64,000 nucleotides of DNA, taken from contig NZ_CP026031.1 in NCBI RefSeq assembly GCF_003726095.1, forward strand, positions 4,962,001 through 5,026,000, in the 5' to 3' direction. The notes under the pieces were generated by a model. It made no database searches and had not been told where the DNA came from. It was given only the letters and a program-made list of their open reading frames with translations. Positions 9,554 to 19,100 of this stretch are shown piece after piece. How positions within the stretch are numbered: the first letter of the stretch is position 1; each line of letters opens with the position of its first letter. A program made the position numbers and the translations under genes. This stretch comes from Niallia circulans. Its GTDB lineage: Bacteria > Bacillota > Bacilli > Bacillales > Cytobacillaceae.

Positions 9554-10897
9554 ATGGTGAAAAAATTTTTTTATCTATACTTATATTCGAATAAATATTA
9601 CATGAATCTTATAATAAGAGTATTGGAAAATAAGAATTTCAATTTTTTTAAGAAACATATTATTTATCTAGCTTTTATTTTATATGCTATCTTTTTCCTT
9701 TTTACTGTCTGTGTTCAAATTTTAGCCCATAACATGGGGAACACTACTATAGTTTTACAAAATATATTTATATTAGCTTTTCTAGCGATGTATTCTATTT
9801 TGCTAACTACAAATCTAGATATGAGCATAATAAGAGGATTTGTTGAGTCAAATATTTCAGTTAAAAACCGTTATATCTATTTATTAATCGTAGAATCCTA
9901 TATTCCTTTTTGTACATTTATATTTGCATTATTGTTTCAACTACCAGTAATCATAGGACAATCATATTTAAACGGTTCGAAAGGAATAATATTTAACTTA
10001 CACTTTATTGTATTTCTATTCATGATTTTTTTATTTATTACGTCACTGAAAATGTTTATCCAATCAATTAAATTAATATGGGATAAATATAATTTGATAA
10101 TAATGAAAGAAATATTTATATTTCTTCTAAGTATCGGAGTTACATTATTCTTTGATGAAATAGTGTATGTCGTTAAAAATATTATCACTTATTTTATTAA
10201 ATTTAATATGAATGTAGGATTAAATGAAAATAAATTTTTAAATTCATTTTCATTTTATAACTATAATTATGCTCGTGAATTAAAAATAATGATCCTCTTT
10301 ATTATTATATTTTTTCTTATTTCTTATTGTTTAAATAATAAGGATATTACGAAGGTTTATAGAGCACCTATACGAACTAAATCTAGTGTTTTAAGCATCC
10401 TATTTAGTAGATTTGGTTTATTTAATCAGAATTTTATTAGTTGTGTTGTTTTAATGAATATACTTAATAGTCCCATAGTAAAAAAAATTATTGGTGCTAA
10501 TGGGTTTCTTTTTTTTGGAATTCTAAGTTTATCACTATTCACAAAATATGTATTTGGTGAACTTGATAAATTCATTTATCTGAATAAGTTAAGTGAATTT
10601 AGAGTTGCGCTTTATTTTTCTTTTATGCATATTATTAGTTTAATTTCTGTATGTATTTTTGGAATAGCATTAAAAAATACATTCATTAGTATAGTAGATT
10701 TAATAAATTTAGTTATTACTCTAATATGTATCGATTTAATTTATTTTTGGCTTTTTTCTACTTTTATTAAATGGATAAAAAGTAAAGATTCTCTTTCAGA
10801 AATATTAACTCATCGAATTATTAATTTTGCTTCTATTATACCATTTCTTATTTATTCAATAATAAAAGGAGTAACTTATGCTATTGCATTATTTTAA
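9554..10897 (+). CDS. Large multispanning membrane protein of the bacteriocin-like operon
   Basis: About 447 residues, overwhelmingly hydrophobic with roughly ten predicted membrane helices and no catalytic motif seen. Circular-bacteriocin loci (As-48B, CclB, UblB type) encode a large membrane protein straight after the precursor, thought to act in maturation or secretion. Position and size fit, but homology was not recognised directly. AGGAG (9544-9548) precedes ATG 9554; the GTG at 9527 has no ribosome-binding site. It overlaps the next gene by 20 bases. The codons are very AT-rich. Confidence 0.65.
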   Translation: MVKKFFYLYLYSNKYYMNLIIRVLENKNFNFFKKHIIYLAFILYAIFFLFTVCVQILAHNMGNTTIVLQNIFILAFLAMYSILLTTNLDMSIIRGFVESNISVKNRYIYLLIVESYIPFCTFIFALLFQLPVIIGQSYLNGSKGIIFNLHFIVFLFMIFLFITSLKMFIQSIKLIWDKYNLIIMKEIFIFLLSIGVTLFFDEIVYVVKNIITYFIKFNMNVGLNENKFLNSFSFYNYNYARELKIMILFIIIFFLISYCLNNKDITKVYRAPIRTKSSVLSILFSRFGLFNQNFISCVVLMNILNSPIVKKIIGANGFLFFGILSLSLFTKYVFGELDKFIYLNKLSEFRVALYFSFMHIISLISVCIFGIALKNTFISIVDLINLVITLICIDLIYFWLFSTFIKWIKSKDSLSEILTHRIINFASIIPFLIYSIIKGVTYAIALF

Positions 10898-11429
10898 GAA
10901 ATTAAAAGCTTCATTTGTAATCTTTGGTATATTGTCGTTCCTATTTATAATTTTAAATATTCTCATTTTAACTACAGAAGTGAAGGGGAATTTGAATGTA
11001 AATGTACATGAAACCCTAGGAATATTTGAAGTGAAAATGATTTTTATTCACAATTTTCTTATATTTATAATCGTTATCCTATTGGGGAATCTTACCTTTG
11101 GCTTTTCAACAATAATATTATTAGCGATTACTTATTTTTTTACAGCATTTAGAATCGCTGAATACTATTCTTTAACAGGAAATAAGGCAATTGCTATATT
11201 TTCCGTATTACTCCATGGAATATTTGAACTAATGGCTATCTCTATTTCAGCAGATATATCATTTGAAACTTTTAGAAGATGGATATTTCCAAAAAAGAAC
11301 TTTTCATTTAGAAGTAAAGAGTTCTTCAATACAACTTTATTTAAACTAATAATAGGTATTTCTTTATTATTTTTAGCAGCATTAATAGAAATTTTTTTTA
11401 CTTCTAAGTTTTTAACTCTATTGCAATAA
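10878..11429 (+). CDS. DUF95/SpoIIM-like membrane protein
   Basis: 183 residues with about five membrane helices. The hallmark of the stage II sporulation protein M (DUF95) family is visible: IHNFLIF in the second helix, HGIFELMAISISADISFE in the middle and LFLAALIEIFFTSKF at the C-terminus. DUF95 proteins are a constant component of circular-bacteriocin clusters (AS-48C, CclC and UblC type), where they help maturation or immunity. GGAG precedes ATG 10878 inside the preceding gene, suggesting coupled translation. Confidence 0.78.
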   Translation: MLLHYFKKLKASFVIFGILSFLFIILNILILTTEVKGNLNVNVHETLGIFEVKMIFIHNFLIFIIVILLGNLTFGFSTIILLAITYFFTAFRIAEYYSLTGNKAIAIFSVLLHGIFELMAISISADISFETFRRWIFPKKNFSFRSKEFFNTTLFKLIIGISLLFLAALIEIFFTSKFLTLLQ

Positions 11430-11446
11430 GTGAAGGAGGGTTTCAT

Positions 11447-12121
11447 ATAATTAAGATTAATAATATTTCCAAAAGTTATAGAGGAAAATATGTTTTTGGT
11501 CCATTTAATATTAATATTGAGAAAAAGCGTATTTATGTACTTATTGGTGGAAATGGTGCAGGTAAAACAACCTTATTACGTGGACTGGCAGGGTTGATAA
11601 AATTCAATGAAAAAAAAGATGATTTTAGTGATAATTTCTATTTTGTTGGAGAGGAAATGAATGTTTTAGAATATTTGACAGGAAGAGAAAATTTATTTCT
11701 AATAGCAAAATTAAAGAAAATAGATACAAAGAAAATTGATTCAATAATTAAATTAAATAAACTAGAATCTTTTATTGATAATTTAGTTTTAACATATTCT
11801 AAAGGAATGTTGGAAAAATTAAAATTATCTATTGGTTTACTAGTTTCTCCAAAAGTATTACTACTTGATGAACCATTTACTTCGTTAGATGTAATAAATT
11901 TAAATTTATTACAAAATAACATAAGAGAATTTACTAGAAGTGGTGATCATTCCGTAATATTATCTTCTCACTCATTAGAGACTATTATGGGTATGGCAGA
12001 TCAATTATTAATATTAAATGAAGGTAATCTAAAAAATATAGATAGAATAAAAGGTAATGTTAAAGAATTAAGACGAATTATTTCAAGAAACATAGGCGGT
12101 GATGAAAGTGAAAAAAATTAG
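11447..12121 (+). CDS. ABC transporter ATPase of the bacteriocin-like operon (non-AUG start)
   Basis: About 224 residues. Walker A GGNGAGKTTLL is near residue 35, the signature-like YSKGMLEKLKL near 120, Walker B VLLLDEPFTSLD near 142 and the H-loop SSHS near 176. The first canonical start in frame (TTG 11594) would delete Walker A, so translation must begin earlier. A strong AAGGAGG (11433-11439) sits seven bases before ATA 11447 and ten before ATT 11450; no ATG, GTG or TTG exists there in frame. AUU or AUA initiation is therefore inferred; a sequence error is the alternative. It follows the DUF95 gene by 17 bases and overlaps the next gene. Confidence 0.8.
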   Translation: MIKINNISKSYRGKYVFGPFNINIEKKRIYVLIGGNGAGKTTLLRGLAGLIKFNEKKDDFSDNFYFVGEEMNVLEYLTGRENLFLIAKLKKIDTKKIDSIIKLNKLESFIDNLVLTYSKGMLEKLKLSIGLLVSPKVLLLDEPFTSLDVINLNLLQNNIREFTRSGDHSVILSSHSLETIMGMADQLLILNEGNLKNIDRIKGNVKELRRIISRNIGGDESEKN

Positions 12122-12602
12122 TAATATATTATTATTTCTCTTACTAGTAGGTTGTCAATTATTTATGTTGGGCTATGGTTATAAAACAGTTGATGTAGAT
12201 GAATATTATCATTTTGTAAATCTAATACAAACAGATATAAATTATAAAATTGTATTGTTGATGCTAATTTTATTAATTGTAGTTGCTATATTATTTGTAG
12301 TTTATTTTTCTGTTACGATATTTTTGTTAATTTCAAACAAGGTGCTAAGCTTAGAGTTAACCTTTAACTTTGTATACTATTTAGTTGCTATAAATCTCAT
12401 AATTACAGCTTTCCATGTTTTTTTATATGAGGTATTTAAGGGAAATTCTATATTTGCATTATATTTAAATCCTTTAGTGCTGCTTAGCACTGTTGTAATT
12501 CTTATACTTACGTTCTTTAATACTAGAAAGATTTTAGCTTCTATACTATTTTCAATTTTATTTTATGTAGTTAATTTAATGATTACACTAATTTTTTACT
12601 AA
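12108..12602 (+). CDS. Small membrane protein, possible immunity protein
   Basis: About 164 residues with about five hydrophobic segments and short loops; no family recognised. As last gene of the operon, overlapping the ATPase by 14 bases, it occupies the place of the permease or immunity protein in circular-bacteriocin clusters. GTG 12108 has AGGCGG eight bases upstream; ATG 12102 in the same frame lies too close to that site. Function is inferred from position only. Confidence 0.6.
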   Translation: MKKISNILLFLLLVGCQLFMLGYGYKTVDVDEYYHFVNLIQTDINYKIVLLMLILLIVVAILFVVYFSVTIFLLISNKVLSLELTFNFVYYLVAINLIITAFHVFLYEVFKGNSIFALYLNPLVLLSTVVILILTFFNTRKILASILFSILFYVVNLMITLIFY

Positions 12603-12809
12603 TTTTATAAAAAAGAAGGATAATCTTGAAAGCAATTTTTTATAGAGAATTTACAATCATTGGTCTATGATTTTTCAATAGAATTAAATTTTAAAAAGAC
12701 ATAAAAAAATGGTCGGGTTTTATAAAAGGTAGTAATTAATCTATGCTGAAAATGAATAACCCAAAACAACCTCATAAAAATATGATACGATGATCATGAG
12801 GTGGAAATT

Positions 12810-13565
12810 TTGGAACAATTAATTTATACACTTTTAGCGTACATAAATAATTCTTTAGAAAAAGATATTAACTATTCCATCGCCAATAGTTTCCTGGAAA
12901 ATATTCATCATATAGAAGGCTATTCTTTAGAAATGGCTGCGGAAGTATGTAATGTTGCCCCATCTACAATTAATCGTTTCTGTAAGCGAATTGGCTTCCG
13001 TAACTTTTCGAATCTCCGCAGTAGTGTTGCTTATCATGGGGGAATGTATGAGGAAAGGGAAAAGAGCTTAACTACAGAAACATTTGAATTAAAACTAAAG
13101 GAAAATATCGAGATAATGGAAAGAATTTCCAGAGTGCAACTAGACCGTATCATAAAAAAGATTCATGAGTCTAAAAGAATTGTCATATTAGGATTTGAAA
13201 AACATCAAATTCAAGCGATGGAGCTTCAAAAGCAATTATTTCTGCTCGGAAAGCTATGTGAATGCAATACGAATTTTTTTAAACAATTGGAAACAGTCTC
13301 TCATTTGACAGAAGAAGATATGATTATTACCATTTCCATTGAAGGAAACATCCTGACAGAAGCGTTAGCAATCAAAGAAAAAATTAAGGCAGCAAGCGGG
13401 AAGAAATTGCTAATTACTTTTTCAGATTCCGAGAAGCACCAACAAATATTTGATGAGATTTTACAATGTGGAAAAATTGATAATAGTGCTGTGAGTAGTT
13501 ATACCTTATTACGTTTGTTTGATATTCTCATCTATCACTATCAAAAACGATATCCTTCTTTCTAA
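12810..13565 (+). CDS. MurR/RpiR-family transcriptional regulator
   Basis: About 251 residues: an N-terminal HTH_6 domain (residues 1-75, with MAAEVCNVAPSTINRFCKRIGFRNF) and a C-terminal SIS-like sugar-phosphate domain (about 100-240) that is rather degenerate. Relatives sense phosphosugars and control beta-glucoside or amino-sugar genes. It lies 80 bases upstream of the GH1 phospho-beta-glucosidase and very likely regulates it. TTG 12810 has AGGTGG five bases upstream; GTG 12801 lies inside that site. Confidence 0.83.
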   Translation: MEQLIYTLLAYINNSLEKDINYSIANSFLENIHHIEGYSLEMAAEVCNVAPSTINRFCKRIGFRNFSNLRSSVAYHGGMYEEREKSLTTETFELKLKENIEIMERISRVQLDRIIKKIHESKRIVILGFEKHQIQAMELQKQLFLLGKLCECNTNFFKQLETVSHLTEEDMIITISIEGNILTEALAIKEKIKAASGKKLLITFSDSEKHQQIFDEILQCGKIDNSAVSSYTLLRLFDILIYHYQKRYPSF

Positions 13566-13596
13566 CTGGTCTGAAAGAGACCAGTTTTTTCTTTTT
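13564..13596 (+). terminator. Terminator between the RpiR gene and GH1 gene
   Basis: AACTGGTCT / AGACCAGTT stem followed by a long T-rich tract, beginning at the stop codon of the regulator gene. Confidence 0.8.
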
Positions 13597-13610
13597 TGTA
13601 AGCGTATCAT
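13597..13610 (+). promoter_or_regulatory. Possible weak cre site
   Basis: TGTAAGCGTATCAT shares the TGTAAGCG half of the CcpA operator but deviates in the other half. It lies between the terminator and the GH1 gene, where catabolite control would be expected. Confidence 0.35.
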
Positions 13611-13615
13611 TATAG

Positions 13616-15100
<1,485 letters not shown>

Positions 15101-15114
15101 TCTTTGTTTAGATA

Positions 15115-15151
15115 AAAAGTGCTGTCCCTTTTGGGCTTCAGCACTTTTTTT
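15115..15151 (+). terminator. Terminator of the GH1 gene
   Basis: AAAAGTGCTG / CAGCACTTTT stem plus T run, 15 bases after the stop codon. The rest of the gap to 15451 is AT-rich; a possible TTGACC at about 15369 may belong to the lipoprotein promoter, but no strong -10 was seen. Confidence 0.88.
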
Positions 15152-15451
15152 ATAGACTATTTTAGAAAAAGTAGAGCAATCCGATTTTTGAAAATGATAG
15201 ATTTTTTAGAATTAATAAACAAATCTTAATATATTGATATAATGAAAACTATATGTTAAAATGTTCCAGTCAAGCATCTTCATTAGTGTAGTTTAGAATT
15301 TATTATGATTAAATACTGAATAATATTCTAATTTTTCTAATAATACATAACAGTAGGGTAACATATGTTGACCAAGTGTTTAAATAGGCTACATATTACT
15401 TTCGGTTTATAAAATAGTAATTATATTATATGCATATAAGGAGAGATTCAG

Positions 15452-15841
15452 ATGAAATATCTTTCTCTATTTATGGTCGCGTTCCTATTCTTGCTTGCAG
15501 GATGCGGGAATTCAGCCGAAGAGAAAAAAGAGGAACCAGTGAAAAAAGAAATGAATGCAGACCAAGAAACAAAAGCAAAAGAATTAACAGATGAAGATAA
15601 GAAATTTATTGCTCTGTTGGAAAAAGGCGAATATCAACAGATTGTTGATGAAACAATCCATCTTGCTAGTGATGCCCAAGTCAATTTTTACTTTTTAGCC
15701 AATGCTTTTAAAGCAGTTCCTGATTATTCGTTAAGTAAAACATATTTGAAAAAAGCGAAGTATATTCCAGCGGAAATTGAAGATAAAGTAAATCAATTAA
15801 AAAAAGATATAGATGCTAACGTGGAGAAAGAGGGAGCTTAA
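15452..15841 (+). CDS. Small lipoprotein of unknown function
   Basis: 129 residues. A lipobox LLAGC with Cys18 follows a short basic, hydrophobic signal sequence, so the mature protein should be lipid-anchored outside the membrane. A charged, Glu/Lys-rich linker (19-50) leads to a helical domain resembling a single TPR-like hairpin (FIALLEKGEYQQIVDETIHLA...). No family recognised. AAGGAGAG precedes the ATG and a terminator follows. Confidence 0.78.
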   Translation: MKYLSLFMVAFLFLLAGCGNSAEEKKEEPVKKEMNADQETKAKELTDEDKKFIALLEKGEYQQIVDETIHLASDAQVNFYFLANAFKAVPDYSLSKTYLKKAKYIPAEIEDKVNQLKKDIDANVEKEGA

Positions 15842-15894
15842 GCTCTTTAATATCGTTAGATAGGTGCTTGACCACTAATTAAGATGTAAGGAAG

Positions 15895-15927
15895 AACCTT
15901 GTCAGAAGATTTCTGGCAAGGTTTTTC
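15895..15927 (+). terminator. Terminator of the lipoprotein gene
   Basis: AACCTTGTCAGAA / TTCTGGCAAGGTT stem with a following T run. Confidence 0.8.
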
Positions 15928-15985
15928 ATACTTTGAAAAGGATAGCATAAGGCAACCAATCAATACTATCCCTAAACGAAAAAAA

Positions 15986-16023
15986 GAAAAACAAATCAAC
16001 TAAAAAAGTTGATTTGTTTTTCC
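15986..16023 (-). terminator. Terminator of the ferredoxin operon
   Basis: AAACAAATCAAC / GTTGATTTGTTT stem immediately past the ferredoxin stop on the minus strand, with T-rich sequence in that direction. Confidence 0.75.
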
Positions 16024-16269
16024 TTATCCTTCATATGATTTGTAAAAATCGATAGCCTTCTGGATATAAGGCTGTTCTTCTGGTGGTACCTCTTCTTCAT
16101 GATAAATGGCGGAAACTGGACATACTGCTTCACATGCACCACAGTCAATACAAATATCGGGATCAATATAGAATTGATCTTCTCCCTTTGCGATACAATC
16201 AACAGGACAAACATCTACACAATCTCCTGCTTGTTCATGCATACATGGTGAAGTTATAACGAAAGGCAT
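16024..16269 (-). CDS. 7Fe/8Fe-type ferredoxin
   Basis: 81 residues. The N-terminal cluster motif is Cys9-x7-Cys17-x3-CysPro (CMHEQAGDCVDVCPVDC) and the second is the canonical CIDCGACEAVCP. The widened first motif is typical of the 3Fe-4S/4Fe-4S ferredoxins (Azotobacter FdI, actinobacterial FdxA type) rather than the small one-cluster Bacillus Fer. It is a soluble cytoplasmic electron carrier; its partner is not evident nearby. A strong GGGGAGGGGAG precedes the ATG. The unrelated minus-strand gene upstream may be cotranscribed. Confidence 0.9.
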   Translation of the reverse strand: MPFVITSPCMHEQAGDCVDVCPVDCIAKGEDQFYIDPDICIDCGACEAVCPVSAIYHEEEVPPEEQPYIQKAIDFYKSYEG

Positions 16270-16300
16270 GGAATCTCCCCTCCCCTTTACTTAAATAATA

Positions 16301-16717
16301 TTAAGATCTAATGTTTAGTAGTACTTCATTCATTCGATTTATATTTTCGCGGATTTTTACAGCACTTAAGTAATCAATTTTATCATGATAACTTTCAGGC
16401 TGTTCTCTTTGCTCATCAATGGACATATGCTGATATTCATCAATGCCCCCTGTTGATGCTTGATAGTCCTCCATTAAGCTAGCTTCCAATTGTTGAACCA
16501 TATTGTTTATTCTATCAAGACTTTGTGTCATCGAGCTGGCTGTGTTGATGATTTCTTCGTTTGATTTTGGAAAGTTATCCATTTTGTTCTTCTGTTCTTG
16601 TAAATCATTCTTCACTTGCTGAAGCAAAGGATCTTTGTCAGCATCTACTTTCATATGATCAAGTATTTGTAACGTGTCGCCTATCAATATTTGCAATCTC
16701 TTGGAGGCGTTTTCCAT
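16301..16717 (-). CDS. Hypothetical protein, helical
   Basis: 138 residues, acidic and predicted all-helical, no membrane segment and no recognised domain. ATG 16717 is preferred because AAAGGTGGG sits six bases upstream; an in-frame ATG at 16738 would precede that site. It is 31 bases upstream of the ferredoxin gene on the same strand and probably in the same transcript. Function unknown. Confidence 0.6.
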   Translation of the reverse strand: MENASKRLQILIGDTLQILDHMKVDADKDPLLQQVKNDLQEQKNKMDNFPKSNEEIINTASSMTQSLDRINNMVQQLEASLMEDYQASTGGIDEYQHMSIDEQREQPESYHDKIDYLSAVKIRENINRMNEVLLNIRS

Positions 16718-16869
16718 GGAAATCCCACCTTTAAGCATTGTATCTATAAAATGGACATAATATCGGCTTTCTATACATCTTACGAGAGTTCTCGCTATTT
16801 TCTAGGCGAAATGCGAGTAATCTTTTTAAAATGGCGATGAAAGGATCGCAAATTATTGTAACCCACAGT

Positions 16870-17094
16870 TTATGGCATTTTGCAAATCGGCAGCTGCCGA
16901 TTTTTTAACTGATAACACGCCTGTGATATTTGATACTGGGTCAAGTATTCGGTAAAGGTCATATTTGTTATATGAACAAACAGCTTGGAAAGATAAGCAT
17001 AATCATATTGGAGATGCTTTGCTACGACTTTCAATGTGCAATCCTGACTGTAGTGGCTGTCTACATAAAGCAATATTCTATGAAAAACTTTCAT
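16870..17094 (-). pseudogene. AraC-family regulator remnant
   Basis: The minus frame reads like the first half of an AraC DNA-binding domain (ILLYVDSHYSQDCTLKVVAK, then YLSKLFVHITNMTFTEYL). It stops after QLPI, where the second HTH helix should follow, and the sensor domain upstream is missing (a stop directly precedes the first Met). A small palindrome AATCGGCAGCTGCCGATT lies at the truncation point. Read as a decayed fragment. Confidence 0.6.
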
Positions 17095-17307
17095 TTATAG
17101 TGAGTATGCAACAGGCATTAAATTTGTGTTCTCTACTAAATTACCACATATATCATAAAGAAAACTTTTATGGCGATAAATAGACAAATTGGGTGTCACC
17201 TTTAAATAAATCCCTTAGAACCTTTTGAAAGAGGAGAAGATATCTTTTAACATTAGTATGTTAAAAAAGGAAAGATTATATGAAGTTTTGGGGATAAACA
17301 GTAAAAG

Positions 17308-17347
17308 CTCTAGCAAACCGAAATAGGACGGTTTGCTAGAACTTTTT
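17308..17347. terminator. Bidirectional terminator before the pentapeptide gene
   Basis: CTAGCAAACCG / CGGTTTGCTAG hairpin with T run on the plus side and T-rich sequence on the minus side; it ends the pentapeptide-repeat gene. Confidence 0.75.
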
Positions 17348-17354
17348 TATGCAA

Positions 17355-17990
17355 TCAATCAACAATCTCCAAGCCTAATAAAGCAGAAAATTGGATGGCT
17401 TGATAGGTAGAAACCTTACACCCTTTTAAATCTGGTGGAGATACAAGCAATGATTGGAAGGTAGAGGTACTAATATCAACACCGTTAAGGGAAGTTCTTT
17501 CAAAATTTGCTCCGTCCATTGTACATTTCTTAAATTCGATCTTTTTAAAGAGACAATCATAAAAATCAGCAGATTCAACAGGCGAGTCTTGGAATCTAAC
17601 TTTCTCTAATTTGGAGCTTCCAAAAGCGGCTAGTCTCAATAAGGAATCAGTAAACTGCACATTTCTTAAACGGGAGTCTGTAAAATCTACCCCTAATAAT
17701 TTGCAGTTAGTAAATTGGCATTTGTGAATGGAAGAACTAGTGAGCTTCGCATTAGAGAAATCACAGCTTTCAAAAATAACGTCTGTTAATTCCATGCCGG
17801 AAAAATCAGTATGCATAAACTTACAATTCTTCAGCACCATTTTCGATAACCGTACTTTATTTAATACTTCTTCTTCAAACATGGAGTGATGAACTTCGCA
17901 TCCTTCTAACTCTAATTCTTCCTCGTACAATATATCGTGAAAATTCTTTGATGGTAGGTTCGCAGGTATCTTTGGTTCTTCTATTTTCAT
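17355..17990 (-). CDS. Pentapeptide-repeat protein, Qnr-like
   Basis: 211 residues made almost entirely of A(D/N)LXX-type pentapeptide repeats (for example FSGMELTDVIFESCDFSNAK), which fold as a right-handed quadrilateral beta helix. Length and the C-terminal DLKGCKVSTYQAIQFSALLGLEIVD resemble Qnr proteins (DLQGVKLDNYQA...LGIAVIG), DNA mimics that protect gyrase from quinolones. Resistance is therefore possible but unproven, because many chromosomal homologues have no known role. AAAGGAG precedes the start. Confidence 0.8.
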   Translation of the reverse strand: MKIEEPKIPANLPSKNFHDILYEEELELEGCEVHHSMFEEEVLNKVRLSKMVLKNCKFMHTDFSGMELTDVIFESCDFSNAKLTSSSIHKCQFTNCKLLGVDFTDSRLRNVQFTDSLLRLAAFGSSKLEKVRFQDSPVESADFYDCLFKKIEFKKCTMDGANFERTSLNGVDISTSTFQSLLVSPPDLKGCKVSTYQAIQFSALLGLEIVD

Positions 17991-18115
17991 CTATACTACT
18001 CCTTTTCTGTTGCCTTCCTGTGTGATAACTACTATATGAAAAAATAACTTTAATTTAAAGACTGTATTTTTTGTTCTATTTATGTGCAGGTAGAAAATTA
18101 TAGATTTTTAAGGTT

Positions 18116-18161
18116 CAGTTAAGGTATGGAAAACGAACAGTTAAGATAGAGCGGCTAGAAT
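18116..18161 (+). promoter_or_regulatory. Direct repeats and -10 of the lantibiotic-resistance operon
   Basis: Two CAGTTAAG repeats (18116 and 18138) are 22 bases apart, two helical turns, just upstream of TAGAAT (18156-18161); no good -35 is present. This is the usual layout of an activator site for OmpR-type response regulators and would be the target of the regulator encoded at 20616. Confidence 0.5.
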
Positions 18162-18191
18162 AATGGAAGAAAAGAAATGGAGGAGAAAGTC

Positions 18192-19100
18192 ATGTTAGAT
18201 TATATTATTGAAACAAGCAATTTAACGAAGAAATTTGGAAAGTTTTTAGCGGTTGATCAGGTGAATCTATTAGTACCAAAGGGAGGGATTTATGGATTTC
18301 TCGGTCCAAACGGAGCTGGAAAGTCGACGACGATTCGAATGCTGCTCGGACTTATTAAAGAAACAGAAGGAGAGGTGAAGGTATTTAATAAGTCGATAAA
18401 GGATGACCGCATCGCTATTCTAAGCCGCATTGGCTCCATGGTAGAAACTCCTTCCTATTATGGTCATTTAACTGCTTATGAAAATTTAGAAATAACGCGA
18501 AAAATTTTAGGTGCAGAAAAAAAGGAAATAGAGCGTGTTTTAGAAATTGTAAAATTAACAGAAGTTCGTAACAAAGCAGTAAAAAAGTTTTCCTTGGGCA
18601 TGAAACAACGGTTAGGAATAGCTCAAGCTCTGTTAGGAAAACCAGAACTACTAATTCTTGATGAGCCGACAAATGGATTGGATCCCTCTGGCATTATCGA
18701 AATTCGTGAATTAATTAAAAGTTTGCCAAAGGATTATGGCATTACGATTCTGATATCCAGCCATATTTTAAGCGAAATAGAATTAATGGCCACCCATGTT
18801 GGGATTATTAACAAAGGAAGATTACTATTTCAAGGTTCAATGAATGATTTAAGAGAGAAACAAAAAGCGGTCATTCAACTAGAGGCGGAGCCGAGGGCAG
18901 AGGTAGAAGCTTATTTAAAAAATGCTGAGATACCTTTCAAAGCAGATAAGCGTTATTTATACCTTGAACCAAACTATCAGCCGGCGAAAGTAAATCGAGA
19001 GCTGATTATGAATGGGTATGATGTCCATCAATTAATGATGAAAAAGAACTCCTTAGAGGAAATATTTCTATCTATTACAGGGAAGGAGTCAGTGTTATGA
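18192..19100 (+). CDS. ABC transporter ATPase, lantibiotic-resistance type (LanF/CprA-like)
   Basis: About 302 residues. Walker A GPNGAGKST, signature FSLGMKQRLG, Walker B LLILDEPTNGLD and H-loop ISSH are all intact, followed by the C-terminal extension common to BcrA/LanF ATPases. It energises two membrane subunits encoded next, forming an exporter that removes lantibiotics from the membrane. ATG 18192 has GGAGGAG six bases upstream; ATG 18177 lies before that site. It overlaps the permease gene by four bases (ATGA). Confidence 0.88.
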   Translation: MLDYIIETSNLTKKFGKFLAVDQVNLLVPKGGIYGFLGPNGAGKSTTIRMLLGLIKETEGEVKVFNKSIKDDRIAILSRIGSMVETPSYYGHLTAYENLEITRKILGAEKKEIERVLEIVKLTEVRNKAVKKFSLGMKQRLGIAQALLGKPELLILDEPTNGLDPSGIIEIRELIKSLPKDYGITILISSHILSEIELMATHVGIINKGRLLFQGSMNDLREKQKAVIQLEAEPRAEVEAYLKNAEIPFKADKRYLYLEPNYQPAKVNRELIMNGYDVHQLMMKKNSLEEIFLSITGKESVL

